This document shows positions 46,483-57,053 of a stretch of 64,000 bases of DNA, in pieces. Origin of the DNA: Flavobacterium sp. N2820 (lineage in GTDB: Bacteria; Bacteroidota; Bacteroidia; Flavobacteriales; Flavobacteriaceae); the NCBI RefSeq assembly GCF_025947285.1, contig NZ_CP110008.1, positions 2,557,001-2,621,000 of the forward strand, in the 5' to 3' direction. Position 1 is the stretch's first letter; every line of letters starts with the position of its first letter. The translations under genes were made by a program, and so were the position numbers. The notes under the pieces are model-generated. The model worked only from the letters and a program-made list of their open reading frames with translations, ran no database searches and was not told the origin of the DNA.

Positions 46483-48966
46483 TTAAAAGCCTAAATCCAA
46501 ATAGTAAGAAACTTTTATGGCAATATTGTCGTCAAAGTTAGCCAATTGATTTGGGCCGTATCTGTAAAACGCAACCAAGCCAATTCCTTTAAATATTTTA
46601 TTTAATTCGATGCCGCTTTCAAAAAAGCCTTCTTCCATGGTTTTGTATGTAATACCTAAATGTTGGTTATTTTTGTCGATTGAGCCAATTGCCATTCGGG
46701 AAACCACAGTGATTTCAGGATTAATTTTGTATCCTAATCTAATTTTGTTAAACGTGTGTTTTAGTTGTAATGAAGCGTATTTATTGGAGAAGAATTCGTT
46801 AAAATACATGGTTTCAAAACTATTTTTTCCTGCAAAAGTTATTCGTTGTAAAATAGCATCACGATTCAAATTATTGGGAACAATACTGTATAAATGCGTA
46901 ATAGGAACATCGCCAAAAGCAATACCAGTTTGGAATAAAACAGTACTTTTTTGACCCGATAAATAGGGTAATTCATAGTATGTTTTGAAATCTATTTTGG
47001 AAAATTCAAAATCATTGCCAATAACATCGGGAAGTGTTTGGGTGTATTGAATTGAGAATTTTGGATGCCGTTTTTCCATCTCAATTTTCCCCATAGGCGT
47101 TTGCATGTAATTGCTAAATGGATTCCACTGAAAGCCTAATTGAACCGTTGTAATATTGTAATCTGTATAAGAAACACCATTGTTTACAAATGTATAATTG
47201 AATAAAGGTGTTATTTGACTTTGAGCAAGTGCAAAATAACTAGTTGTTTTTCGTACTATTTTACTTTCTACAAAAATCGAGCTCGCTTTACTATTGTAAA
47301 AAGTAGAAATATTAATTGGTCGAGGATCATAGATTTTAAATCTGCGCGAATCGGTAGCAAAATTGGTTTGTGCAATTTCATTGATGTCGTCAGAATAGGA
47401 AGCACTTATCCATGTTTCAGAATTTTTGTGCGCTAAATAGGAAGGCGTAATTCCGAACTTAAATTCGGTGTCTTTTAGACCATAGGCTCCATAAAAGGCC
47501 ACTTTATATTTTTGAGATAATTTATCGTTTGTGATGCCGCCTAATCCTAATCTAAATCCTTCAAAATTATTATATTTAATAATACTTCTTAGGTCAACAT
47601 CAACAACAGATATAGGAAAATAACCGTTAATGATTTTTTTACCCAAAAGGATTTTATGCTCTATTTTTTCTGACATAGATAAACTATCAATAGAAGTGTA
47701 CGTTCTCAGTTTTCTCTTGTCTATCGTATCTTTAGCGACTGTGTTCCAAAAAGCAGCAGGTTTCTTGAGGCTACTTTCTGGGACTTCGATTTTTACATAG
47801 GGTTTTGTTATGGTTATTGGTTGATTGATTTCAATGTCATACGGAGTAGATTCTATTTGTAAATAAGCTTGATCAGTTGCATTTTTATTTTCAATTTCTT
47901 CCAATGAAGAACTAAATTTAATTGTACCACCTAATATGTTTAAATCTTCATAATTATTACCTTTTAATACTTTAAAAATACGCTTTTCAGGAAACCAAAT
48001 GTTGTGTTCTTTAAGAAAATTAAAACTATAAGTTGCATTTATGTTTACTATGCCATAAATTCGATAATATGCTTTTGAAATCGCAAAAGTCTCGGTATCA
48101 ATGTATAGTAATCCTCTTAATCTATTGGCGTTTAGTTTTTTAGGTTGAAAATAGATACGAAATGCTTTTCTGCCTTGAATAGAAACGGTATCAATCAGTT
48201 TATAGGAGTATAATCTGCGACCATAGTTTGAAATTGGATTTTGAACGGGAATTTCAAGTATTTCAAATGGATTTTCGTATACCGAATAGGAGACTAATTT
48301 TAATCCGAGATATTCATAAAGAGGTTGTTCAAAGCCAGCCATTCTACTTGCGAGAATCGTTTCTTTGCTTCTTTTATTTGCATATTGAATTAGGTTAACT
48401 TTTTCAGTTTGATATAAATGTTGTTTTGTAATTAACTTTTTAAATTTATAATTGGTAGAATCTAGTTTTAGTAATGGTTTTCTAAGAAATCGATTTTTAT
48501 AAATAGTGTCAATTTTATTCGAAATACTGTCTGGATTCGCCGTTACATATAAATATTCGTAGTTTTTGTATTGAAAACTCGACAAGGCTTTTTCAGGCTC
48601 ATTGTTTTTTTTATTCTCAATTACTTTTTTAATGATATTATTTACTTCAATTTCAGAATAGACTTCTGCTTTTTTATCATTTAAATCTGTAATTAATTTA
48701 ATTGTAAGAATAGAATTGTTCTTTGAAGCATAAACAATTTTTTCATAATAGCCTTTATAATTTACTTTAATTGGAAGTTTTGAATCTTTTATTTCCAATG
48801 AAAATTTTCCTTCCCAATCAGCTGTAATAGTTGCTTTGTTATAGGAAATCGATGCAAACGCTATAGGAATTGCATTGTCAAAATCGATAATTTGTCCTTT
48901 AATTTTGTTTTGTGCGAGTAAGCTAGGGGTACTAATAAAACACAAAAAAAGCCAAAAATAGTTCAT
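46483..48966 (-). CDS. DUF5686 family outer-membrane protein with carboxypeptidase-regulatory-like domain
   Basis: 827 residues: signal peptide (to LLAQ), an N-terminal carboxypeptidase-regulatory-like beta-sandwich (KIKGQIIDFDNAIPIAFASI, 20-105), the DUF5686 middle region, and a long C-terminal beta-barrel that ends in the aromatic KVSYYLDLGF, as outer-membrane barrels do. Family members are found beside TonB-type transporters but have no confirmed function. Monocistronic, with promoter 48989-48996. Confidence 0.85.
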   Translation of the reverse strand: MNYFWLFLCFISTPSLLAQNKIKGQIIDFDNAIPIAFASISYNKATITADWEGKFSLEIKDSKLPIKVNYKGYYEKIVYASKNNSILTIKLITDLNDKKAEVYSEIEVNNIIKKVIENKKNNEPEKALSSFQYKNYEYLYVTANPDSISNKIDTIYKNRFLRKPLLKLDSTNYKFKKLITKQHLYQTEKVNLIQYANKRSKETILASRMAGFEQPLYEYLGLKLVSYSVYENPFEILEIPVQNPISNYGRRLYSYKLIDTVSIQGRKAFRIYFQPKKLNANRLRGLLYIDTETFAISKAYYRIYGIVNINATYSFNFLKEHNIWFPEKRIFKVLKGNNYEDLNILGGTIKFSSSLEEIENKNATDQAYLQIESTPYDIEINQPITITKPYVKIEVPESSLKKPAAFWNTVAKDTIDKRKLRTYTSIDSLSMSEKIEHKILLGKKIINGYFPISVVDVDLRSIIKYNNFEGFRLGLGGITNDKLSQKYKVAFYGAYGLKDTEFKFGITPSYLAHKNSETWISASYSDDINEIAQTNFATDSRRFKIYDPRPINISTFYNSKASSIFVESKIVRKTTSYFALAQSQITPLFNYTFVNNGVSYTDYNITTVQLGFQWNPFSNYMQTPMGKIEMEKRHPKFSIQYTQTLPDVIGNDFEFSKIDFKTYYELPYLSGQKSTVLFQTGIAFGDVPITHLYSIVPNNLNRDAILQRITFAGKNSFETMYFNEFFSNKYASLQLKHTFNKIRLGYKINPEITVVSRMAIGSIDKNNQHLGITYKTMEEGFFESGIELNKIFKGIGLVAFYRYGPNQLANFDDNIAIKVSYYLDLGF

Positions 48967-48988
48967 GTAAGTTTATTGAAGTATTTCA

Positions 48989-48996
48989 CAAAGATA
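48989..48996 (-). promoter_or_regulatory. -7 box TATCTTTG for the DUF5686 gene
   Basis: TATCTTTG on the minus strand, 22 bp before the ATG at 48966. Confidence 0.6.
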
Positions 48997-48999
48997 TTT

Positions 49000-49032
49000 A
49001 AAATAAAAAGTCCCGAGTGTTAATCGGGACTT
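49000..49032 (-). terminator. intrinsic terminator after frr
   Basis: Dyad AAGTCCCGA / TCGGGACTT with a 7-nt loop; on the minus strand it is followed by TTTTTATTTT. Ends the pyrH-frr unit. Confidence 0.85.
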
Positions 49033-49036
49033 AAAT

Positions 49037-49600
49037 TTATACTTTCATAATTTCAGCTTCTTTAACCGCTAAAAGTTCATCTATTTTTTTGATGAAAGAA
49101 TCGGTTAATTTTTGTACATCTTCTTCTGCTTTTTTACAAATATCTTCAGCAGTTCCATTTTTTTCTTCTTTTTTAATGTCTGAATTAGCATCCTTTCGGT
49201 GATTTCTAATTCCAATTTTTGCATCTTCCGCTTCCGCTTTTGCTTGTTTTACTAAGTCGCGTCTTCTTTCTTCTGTTAAAGCTGGAATATTGATGATGAT
49301 GTTGTCACCGTTGTTCATTGGGTTTAACCCTAAATTAGCAATCATAATTGCTTTTTCAATAGGATGCAACATGTTTTTTTCCCAAGGTGTAACAGTTAAT
49401 GTACGCGCATCTGGTGCATTAATGTTTGCTACTTGCGATAATGCTGTTTGAGAACCATAATAATCAACAAAAACACCACCTAACATTTGAGGTGAAGCTT
49501 TTCCAGCTCTAATGTTTAAAAATTCTTTCTCTAAATGCGCAACAGAACCTACCATAGCTTCTTTTGCACTGTCTAAAATAAAGTTAATTTCTTCTGTCAT
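49037..49600 (-). CDS. frr: ribosome recycling factor
   Basis: Splits post-termination ribosomes with EF-G. 187 residues, three-helix-bundle pattern with the conserved LEKEFLNIRAGKASPQML, VTPWEKNMLHPIEKAI, and LTEERRRDLVKQAKAEAEDAKIGIRNHRKD. Full length, cytoplasmic. Follows pyrH in the usual order, across a word-repeat spacer. Confidence 0.97.
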   Translation of the reverse strand: MTEEINFILDSAKEAMVGSVAHLEKEFLNIRAGKASPQMLGGVFVDYYGSQTALSQVANINAPDARTLTVTPWEKNMLHPIEKAIMIANLGLNPMNNGDNIIINIPALTEERRRDLVKQAKAEAEDAKIGIRNHRKDANSDIKKEEKNGTAEDICKKAEEDVQKLTDSFIKKIDELLAVKEAEIMKV

Positions 49601-49606
49601 CTCTCT

Positions 49607-49707
49607 TTGGATTTTTAGATTGTTGGATTTTTAGATTTTCAGAATGTATAAATAACCAGATTTTAAAAGTCTAACTATCTAATGTTCTAAAAAGTCTAAT
49701 TATCTAA
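49607..49707. repeat. TTGGATTTTTAGATT word-repeat spacer between pyrH and frr
   Basis: TTGGATTTTTAGATT occurs at 49607 and 49623 (period 16). AAGTCTAA(C/T)TATCTAAT occurs at about 49667 and 49692. The two sets are partly complementary (TAGATT against AATCTA-like words), so folding is possible. Confidence 0.65.
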
Positions 49708-51265
<1,558 letters not shown>

Positions 51266-51326
51266 ATGTAACAATTCTTACATTTAATTTCCAAAATTAG
51301 ACTTAAATTTGTCAAATAAAGTTAAT

Positions 51327-51935
51327 ATGATGAAAAATACCATACAACAAACGTTACTAAATAGTTTTTCTTATTCGGAGTATAGAAAAAAAGTTACCGA
51401 ATTAATTGCTGAAGGAAAATCAACAGGACATGAACAATCGAATGATTTATTGCATTATTCTGAATTGAATGAAGCCCGAATGAATCGTTTAGAAAAAACC
51501 ATTGCAATTGTTGATGAAGTAAAAGCCAAATTAGAAAATTTAGATAAAAAGTATATTTGGTTAGTTTTAGCAGAAGGTTGGTGCGGTGATGCTGCGCAAG
51601 TTTTGCCTGTGATTCATAAAATGGCTGAAACCACAAATAAGGTTGAATTAAAAATTGCGTTACGCGATGATAACGATGCTTTAATGCAACATTTTTTAAC
51701 GAATGGCGGAAAAGCCATTCCAAAATTAATCGTTTTAGATGCAGAAACTTCAGAAGTTATAGCTGATTGGGGACCAAGACCTCATGGTGCTAAACAATTG
51801 ATTTTAGAGTACAAAGCTGCGCATGGTGTTGTAGATGAAACGGCCAAAATTGAATTGCAAAAATGGTATTTACACGATAAAGGAATTTCGATTCAGCATG
51901 AAATTGTGGAAATGCATGAAAATATTTTAGCGTAA
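51327..51935 (+). CDS. thioredoxin-family protein with a single active-site cysteine
   Basis: Start at ATG 51327 (or 51330) rather than TTG 51309; 202-203 residues. A long helical N-terminus precedes a thioredoxin fold: YIWLVLAEGWCGDAAQVLPVIHKMAE, the cis-Pro in KAIPKLIVLD and a C-terminal helix. The active site is W-C86-G-D-A, so the second Cys of CxxC is replaced; a dithiol redox cycle is not possible within the motif. Monothiol reactions or a binding role are likelier. No signal peptide. Confidence 0.85.
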   Translation: MMKNTIQQTLLNSFSYSEYRKKVTELIAEGKSTGHEQSNDLLHYSELNEARMNRLEKTIAIVDEVKAKLENLDKKYIWLVLAEGWCGDAAQVLPVIHKMAETTNKVELKIALRDDNDALMQHFLTNGGKAIPKLIVLDAETSEVIADWGPRPHGAKQLILEYKAAHGVVDETAKIELQKWYLHDKGISIQHEIVEMHENILA

Positions 51936-52550
51936 GGTTCCAATAATCCTTAACTTATCAGAAGTGGAAATTCCACCAGGGTTGCAACCCAGTTGACCTT
52001 CTGGAATTTCCATTTGTAGATTTTCATAATAGTCTGCCCAAACTTCGAAATACTCATTTGATTTTGGCGATTTGAACGTCATCGGATACAAATCAAATAA
52101 TGGTTTTTTGTATGCATGAAGAAATGCGTCATAAATTAATTCCGAACAGTAATATTTTCCATTGTTGTACAAATATTCATCATCATATGGAACGCCAACT
52201 TGTTGTAACGAAAATGAAATCGCCTCAGGAATGTATTTTCGGTATTTGCGTTTCAATCTTCCTACAAACATTTCTTCTGTAGTGTAGGTTTTAAAGGTTT
52301 CGAAAGATGTTATTTTAACTGCTTTTCCTGCGGCTTCAATTACGAAAACAGAATCATTTTTAATATACACCATTCCTAAATGGCTAAAATCTTTTCCTTG
52401 ATAACCTTCCGTTACTTCGTTAATCGCTTCACAAAGTGGTCCGCAATTCATCGATTGGAATAAAATATCGCCCGTTTTTAGTTTTACATTTTGAGAAAAC
52501 CCAAATTGAAACTGCAAAAAGAATAGAAGTAAAATTTTATTTTTCATCAT
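51927..52550 (-). CDS. YiiX/YebB-like NlpC/P60-superfamily cysteine hydrolase, secreted
   Basis: Start taken as ATG 52550 or 52547 (MMKNKILLLFFLQFQFGFSQ signal peptide), not the ATG at 52607 inside truB; about 207 residues. Circularly permuted NlpC/P60 pattern: GDILFQSMNCGPLCEAI, His in FSHLGMVYI, Glu in FVIEAAG and the catalytic Cys in YYCSELIYDAFLHA. Probably an amidase or thioesterase acting in the periplasm; substrate unknown. Overlaps the truB end by 14 bp, so it is part of the ftsX-to-truB unit, and is convergent with the thioredoxin-like gene (9-bp overlap). Confidence 0.85.
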   Translation of the reverse strand: MMKNKILLLFFLQFQFGFSQNVKLKTGDILFQSMNCGPLCEAINEVTEGYQGKDFSHLGMVYIKNDSVFVIEAAGKAVKITSFETFKTYTTEEMFVGRLKRKYRKYIPEAISFSLQQVGVPYDDEYLYNNGKYYCSELIYDAFLHAYKKPLFDLYPMTFKSPKSNEYFEVWADYYENLQMEIPEGQLGCNPGGISTSDKLRIIGTLR

Positions 52551-53235
52551 GAAGTGATTGTTCAAAATCTTCGGGACTAACCGCATTTTCAACGCTATAA
52601 TTTCCAATTTTTGTACGACGAAGCACTGATAAATGACCTCCAGATTGCAATGCTAATCCAAAATCGAAAGCTAACGATCGAATGTAAGTGCCTTTGCTGC
52701 AAGTAACTCTAAAATCTACTTCTGGTAATTGAATTCGTGTGATTTCAAATTCGTGAATGGTAGTTTTTCTCGATTGAATTTCCACTTCTTCACCTGCTCG
52801 AGCGTGTTCGTACAAACGTTTTCCGTCTTTTTTAATGGCAGAAAACACAGGTGGTTTCTGGTCGATTTCACCAATAAATTGTTTGGTGGTTTCTAAAATC
52901 AAGGCTTCTGTAATGTGTTCAGTTGGAAAAGTTGCATCTACTTCGGTTTCTAAATCATAGGAAGGTGTCGTTGCGCCTAAAACAATTGTTCCAGTATATT
53001 CTTTGGCCTGCGCCTGAATTTCAGTGATTCTTTTAGTAAATTTTCCCGTGCAAATAATCAATAAACCAGTTGCTAGTGGATCTAAAGTTCCGGCATGACC
53101 AATTTTGAATTTTTTAGGAAGATTCAATTCGTTTTTTAAAACATATTTTAATTTATTCACCGCTTGAAACGAGCTCCATTTCAAAGGTTTGTCGACTAAA
53201 ATTACTTTTCCTTCTAAAATTTCTTCTGCATTCAT
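52537..53235 (-). CDS. truB: tRNA pseudouridine-55 synthase
   Basis: Makes pseudouridine 55 in the T loop of tRNAs. 232 residues with VDKPLKWSSFQAVNKLK, the catalytic D52 in GHAGTLDPLATGLL, and KTYTG-like AKEYTGTIVLG. Slightly short because the C-terminal PUA extension is reduced, as usual in Bacteroidota. Overlaps the uppP stop region by one base. Confidence 0.96.
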   Translation of the reverse strand: MNAEEILEGKVILVDKPLKWSSFQAVNKLKYVLKNELNLPKKFKIGHAGTLDPLATGLLIICTGKFTKRITEIQAQAKEYTGTIVLGATTPSYDLETEVDATFPTEHITEALILETTKQFIGEIDQKPPVFSAIKKDGKRLYEHARAGEEVEIQSRKTTIHEFEITRIQLPEVDFRVTCSKGTYIRSLAFDFGLALQSGGHLSVLRRTKIGNYSVENAVSPEDFEQSLHDEK

Positions 53236-54020
53236 TAGATAATAGTTAATTTTTGAACGAAGAAATGAATGAGTAGAATAGCAATTCCAGCTACAATTCG
53301 ATAATAACCAAAAATTTTAAATCCGTGTTTGGTTAAAAACCCGATGAATGATTTTATGGCAATTAAAGCAACAATAAATCCGACCACATTTCCAATGATT
53401 AATAAATTGATTTGATCGTCTGAAAGGACAAAACCATCTTTGTGATAATCGTAAGATTTTTTCAAAGTTGCTCCCAACATGGTTGGAATGGCTAAGAAAA
53501 ATGAAAATTCTGCAGCAGTTGTTCGGGATAATTTTTGTGTCATTCCGCCTACAATGCTTGCGCCACTTCTAGAAACACCCGGAATCATAGCTAAGCATTG
53601 AAATAACCCGATTTTAAAAGCCGTTAAATAAGAAATTTTGGTTTCTTCTGAATTACCAAACCATTCATCTACTTTTAACAATAAAATACCACCGATGATT
53701 AACGATACCGCTACTGTGATGGGATTTTCTAATAAACCGTCGATAAAATCACTTAATAACAATCCGAAAATTACGGCTGGAATAAAAGCAACCAATAATT
53801 TGAAGTAAAAATCAAGCGATTGAAAAAAACGTTTGAAATACAGAACAATTACCGAAAGTATAGTTCCTAGTTGAATAACAATTGTAAAAAGTTTAGTAAA
53901 ATCGTCTTGCGCAATACCAAAAAATGAAGAGGCAATAATCATGTGTCCTGTTGATGAAACAGGTAAAAATTCGGTTATTCCTTCAATGATGGCAAGAATA
54001 ATAGCTTGTAGTGCGTTCAT
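53235..54020 (-). CDS. uppP: undecaprenyl-diphosphatase
   Basis: Recycles undecaprenyl pyrophosphate to the monophosphate carrier used for cell-wall and O-antigen synthesis. 261 residues, about eight helices; both active-site motifs are present: [16 protein letters not shown] near the N-terminus and [15 protein letters not shown]. Inner membrane. Also confers bacitracin tolerance in the family. Confidence 0.96.
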   Translation of the reverse strand: MNALQAIILAIIEGITEFLPVSSTGHMIIASSFFGIAQDDFTKLFTIVIQLGTILSVIVLYFKRFFQSLDFYFKLLVAFIPAVIFGLLLSDFIDGLLENPITVAVSLIIGGILLLKVDEWFGNSEETKISYLTAFKIGLFQCLAMIPGVSRSGASIVGGMTQKLSRTTAAEFSFFLAIPTMLGATLKKSYDYHKDGFVLSDDQINLLIIGNVVGFIVALIAIKSFIGFLTKHGFKIFGYYRIVAGIAILLIHFFVQKLTII

Positions 54021-54023
54021 TTG

Positions 54024-54097
54024 TTAGTTTTCAGTATTCAGTCTCAGTATTCAGTATTAATCTGCTAACTGCGACTGAATACTGAATACTGAACACT
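54024..54097. repeat. TTCAGT word-repeat hairpin between DUF3098 and uppP
   Basis: TTCAGTATTCAGT at 54030-54042 is perfectly complementary to ACTGAATACTGAA at 54074-54086 (and again 54081-54093). The whole 74 bp is made of TTCAGT / ACTGAA words and forms a long dyad. Same family as 24981, 60154 and 61877. Confidence 0.8.
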
Positions 54098-54335
54098 ATT
54101 TTTTAGGATTTTTTAAAATGGAATAAATTGTAATTCCGAATCCAATTAAAACTACAGTTGGAGCCAAACGAATTCGTCTGAAACTAAAAATTTCTTTGTT
54201 AAACACATTAGGGTCATCGCTTCCGCCACCACTCATTAGAATAAATCCAAGCGCAATTACTGCCAATCCCACCAAAAGAATCTTGTAGTTAACTTTATTA
54301 AAAAGAAATTCAGGTTTGTTATTTTCGTTGTTCAT
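54096..54335 (-). CDS. DUF3098 family small membrane protein
   Basis: 79 residues, two helices (ILLVGLAVIALGFILMSGG and APTVVLIGFGITIYSIL) with the family's GFILMSGGGSDDP and FNKEIFSFRRIRLAP between them. Lies between ftsX and uppP, a position I recall as conserved across Bacteroidota, suggesting an envelope or division role; unproven. Confidence 0.88.
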   Translation of the reverse strand: MNNENNKPEFLFNKVNYKILLVGLAVIALGFILMSGGGSDDPNVFNKEIFSFRRIRLAPTVVLIGFGITIYSILKNPKK

Positions 54336-54385
54336 AATTTTTTATTTAATTGTAAAATCGCAAATTGTTAATCATCAATCTCAAA

Positions 54386-55261
54386 TTAATACAAATCATC
54401 TGTTTTTAAGTTTAAAAAACGTTGTGTAGCAAAGAAAGTGCTAATCCAAGTAATGATGATGCCCACAATTAGAACGCCCACAATTACAATTCCGATAGAA
54501 ACATAATCTTTAGCAATTCCAAGGCTTGGAAATAAACCATCTACATAAATTACAACACCAATTAAACCCATAATTGCTAAAGCAGAACCAATTAAACCCA
54601 ATTTGATACTGGTCCAAATGAAGGGTTTTCTAATAAAAGATTTAGTGGCGCCAACCATTTGCATCGTTTTAATTGTAAATCGGTGTGAATAAACAGAAAG
54701 GCGAAGAGAACTATTAATTAGTAGCATAGCAACTACAGTTAAAATTCCGCTAATAATTAAAATCCAAAAACTGATTTCTTTTACATTATTGTTTACTAAA
54801 TCGACAAGTTCTTTGTCATAAATTATTTCGGTAACCATTTCATTTTTACGAATTGTACGCTCAATTTTTTTGATGCTATCTGTGTTAACGTAATCGCCTT
54901 TTAAGTGAATATCAAATGAATTTTGTAGTGGATTAAATCCTAAAAATTCCATAAAATCTTTGCCTACAATATCAACATTGTTTTTAGCAGCACTGTCCTT
55001 GTGAACAAATGCATAATCTTTAATGAATCTTGCATTTTTTAGTTCTACATCAAATGAATTTAACAAGCTATCATTTGCTTCATTGTTAAAGAAAACCGTC
55101 ATAGGAATATTTTCTTTAAAATCATTTGATATTTTTTTAGAATTAATTACAAACAATCCTAATGTTCCCAAAAGGAATAAAACTAAAAAGATACTTAAAA
55201 CTACCGAAAAGTAAGACGAAATTAAACGTCGCTTGTTGTAATTTTCAAATGATGATGCCAT
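54386..55261 (-). CDS. ftsX: cell-division ABC permease FtsX
   Basis: Couples FtsE ATPase to peptidoglycan hydrolase activation at the septum. 291 residues, four helices: TM1 (SVVLSIFLVLFLLGTLGLFVI), the extracellular domain, then the FtsX fold (SLRLSVYSHRFTIKTMQMVGATKSFIRKPFI). No ftsE is adjacent; it must lie elsewhere. First gene of the leftward unit through truB. Confidence 0.93.
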   Translation of the reverse strand: MASSFENYNKRRLISSYFSVVLSIFLVLFLLGTLGLFVINSKKISNDFKENIPMTVFFNNEANDSLLNSFDVELKNARFIKDYAFVHKDSAAKNNVDIVGKDFMEFLGFNPLQNSFDIHLKGDYVNTDSIKKIERTIRKNEMVTEIIYDKELVDLVNNNVKEISFWILIISGILTVVAMLLINSSLRLSVYSHRFTIKTMQMVGATKSFIRKPFIWTSIKLGLIGSALAIMGLIGVVIYVDGLFPSLGIAKDYVSIGIVIVGVLIVGIIITWISTFFATQRFLNLKTDDLY

Positions 55262-55288
55262 AAAAGTGTATTTAAGCCGTAAAAATAG

Positions 55289-55296
55289 TAAAGATA
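55289..55296 (-). promoter_or_regulatory. -7 box TATCTTTA for ftsX
   Basis: TATCTTTA on the minus strand, 27 bp before the ATG; one base off TANNTTTG. Confidence 0.45.
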
Positions 55297-55350
55297 TTTT
55301 GTTTACACAGAATATAACAACAAAGTTTTAACTTTAGTATTTATAATCAT

Positions 55351-55358
55351 TATTTTTG
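55351..55358 (+). promoter_or_regulatory. -7 box TATTTTTG for the WG/MORN operon
   Basis: TATTTTTG with TTTT about 21 bp upstream, 18 bp before the ATG at 55377. It favours that ATG over the upstream TTG at 55356, which lies in the box. Confidence 0.6.
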
Positions 55359-55376
55359 TTTTCTAAATTTTGCAGT

Positions 55377-57050
55377 ATGTCATTCAAAATTAACTTTTTT
55401 TCAATTGTTTTTTTATTCCATTTTCTTTCACTTTCGGCACAAGAAATTGCAATTCCTTTCCGCAATGGAAATTTATGGGGAATTTCTAATGAAGCTGGTA
55501 AAATGCTGATTGAACCCAAGTTTGATCAATTAGAATTTCCTAATTCTTATGAAAATGCAAACGATTATATGATTTCTAAACTAAATGGTTTAGAAGGATT
55601 GATTATTGATGGAAAAGAAATTTTAAAGCCAAAATACACATCTATTTATAATGACGATGGCTTTTTTAATGTAAGATCAACCGAAAATGGAAGCCAGCAA
55701 GACATTCTGTTGCCTGATGGAACTTCAATATTTGAAAAACCTTTTATAAATATCTTGTCTCGATTCGAAATTAACAAAAATCACAAATTATTTCATGTTT
55801 TGAATCAAAATTTAACCGAAAGCTTGTTTATTTATGATATGAAATTATTGAAAAAAGTACAAGTTTTGTATGACAATTACCATTCGATTTCGCTTTTTAA
55901 AACCAGAAATGAAATAACAAAAGTGAGTCAATTATATTTTTTGGTTAAAAAAACAGCAACTAGCAATTTACTTGTTGAAAATTGGACAAGTAATGCAATT
56001 CCACTGGTAAAAATCAATTCGGGCTTTCAGTATTTAAAAGAAGATGAATTCTTGCGGTTTTTTGCTGATAAATATTATTCAAGCAAAAATAATGATTATT
56101 ATTCGGGTTCTGAAACTGGAGAAGTAATGGAAGTAGTAGAATATACTGGTTCATCAGATAGAATGGAAGATGCGCCAATGGCAATTCCTTATGATGAAAG
56201 AACAATTATTTCTGAAACTCAAGAATTCAAAGAGAAACATTGGAAACATAATTTGGTTGTAAAAGATAATAAACTCTTTATGGAAAGCTATGAAGATAGA
56301 AATTATAAAAATAAAAAAACAAAAGAAATTCCAGTTGAAATTCCAGCAAATGAAATCAAATTATCGTATGGCTCGTTTTATTTAAAAAAAGAAAATGGTT
56401 CTGATAATTATAGTAATTTCATTCGCTATCCAAAAAATGGTAAAACAATTGTTATTTTTCCATATGACATAAATACAAAAATTGAATTTGACTTTATTGA
56501 TGAAAGAAGTTTTCAAATAAAGGAAAATAATAGTACAAAAGAAACCGTTTATTTGGTTGGAAAAAAAGACAAAAATAACCAATTAAAATATGGCTTGTAT
56601 TCTAATGCAAGAAAGCAAATTATTGATTTTGAATATGACGAATTTACTAACATTCAACATTATTCTAATGATGGTACTTTTTTATTCAAAGTTAAAAAAA
56701 ACAATAAATTTGGTGTCATTCAAGCAGATGGAAAAATTTTGTTGCCAGCAAATTTTAGCGATTTAAAGGAAGTGCACAACAACTATCGTTCTGGAACAAA
56801 AGTGTTTCAAATTCAAAACAACACAAAATTTGGATTAATTTATTTAACCAACTCTGAAATTAAAGCACTCGAACCTATTTTTGATTATCCAATAAAAGGA
56901 GTAATTCCAAAATATCCAGAATATAAAAACAACAAAATAAGTAGCGCTAAAAAAAATCCAAAAACCATCTCGCTCATTGAATTAAAAGATGAATCAGGAG
57001 AATTCATGGGTTATGCAGATTTCAATGGAAAACAATTTTTTAAAGACTAA
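55377..57050 (+). CDS. secreted WG-repeat protein (first of triplet)
   Basis: Start at ATG 55377 (MSFKINFFSIVFLFHFLSLSAQ signal peptide), 557 residues. WG repeats are seen at both ends: FRNGNLWGISNEAGKMLIEPKFDQLE near the start and KNNKFGVIQADGKILLPANF, KNQLKYGLYSNARKQIIDFEYDEF and NNTKFGLIYLTN near the end; the middle is divergent. The last residues read GEFMGYADFNGKQFFKD, shared in pattern with the third gene of this operon. Role unknown. Three bases separate it from the MORN gene. Confidence 0.82.
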   Translation: MSFKINFFSIVFLFHFLSLSAQEIAIPFRNGNLWGISNEAGKMLIEPKFDQLEFPNSYENANDYMISKLNGLEGLIIDGKEILKPKYTSIYNDDGFFNVRSTENGSQQDILLPDGTSIFEKPFINILSRFEINKNHKLFHVLNQNLTESLFIYDMKLLKKVQVLYDNYHSISLFKTRNEITKVSQLYFLVKKTATSNLLVENWTSNAIPLVKINSGFQYLKEDEFLRFFADKYYSSKNNDYYSGSETGEVMEVVEYTGSSDRMEDAPMAIPYDERTIISETQEFKEKHWKHNLVVKDNKLFMESYEDRNYKNKKTKEIPVEIPANEIKLSYGSFYLKKENGSDNYSNFIRYPKNGKTIVIFPYDINTKIEFDFIDERSFQIKENNSTKETVYLVGKKDKNNQLKYGLYSNARKQIIDFEYDEFTNIQHYSNDGTFLFKVKKNNKFGVIQADGKILLPANFSDLKEVHNNYRSGTKVFQIQNNTKFGLIYLTNSEIKALEPIFDYPIKGVIPKYPEYKNNKISSAKKNPKTISLIELKDESGEFMGYADFNGKQFFKD

Positions 57051-57053
57051 CAC

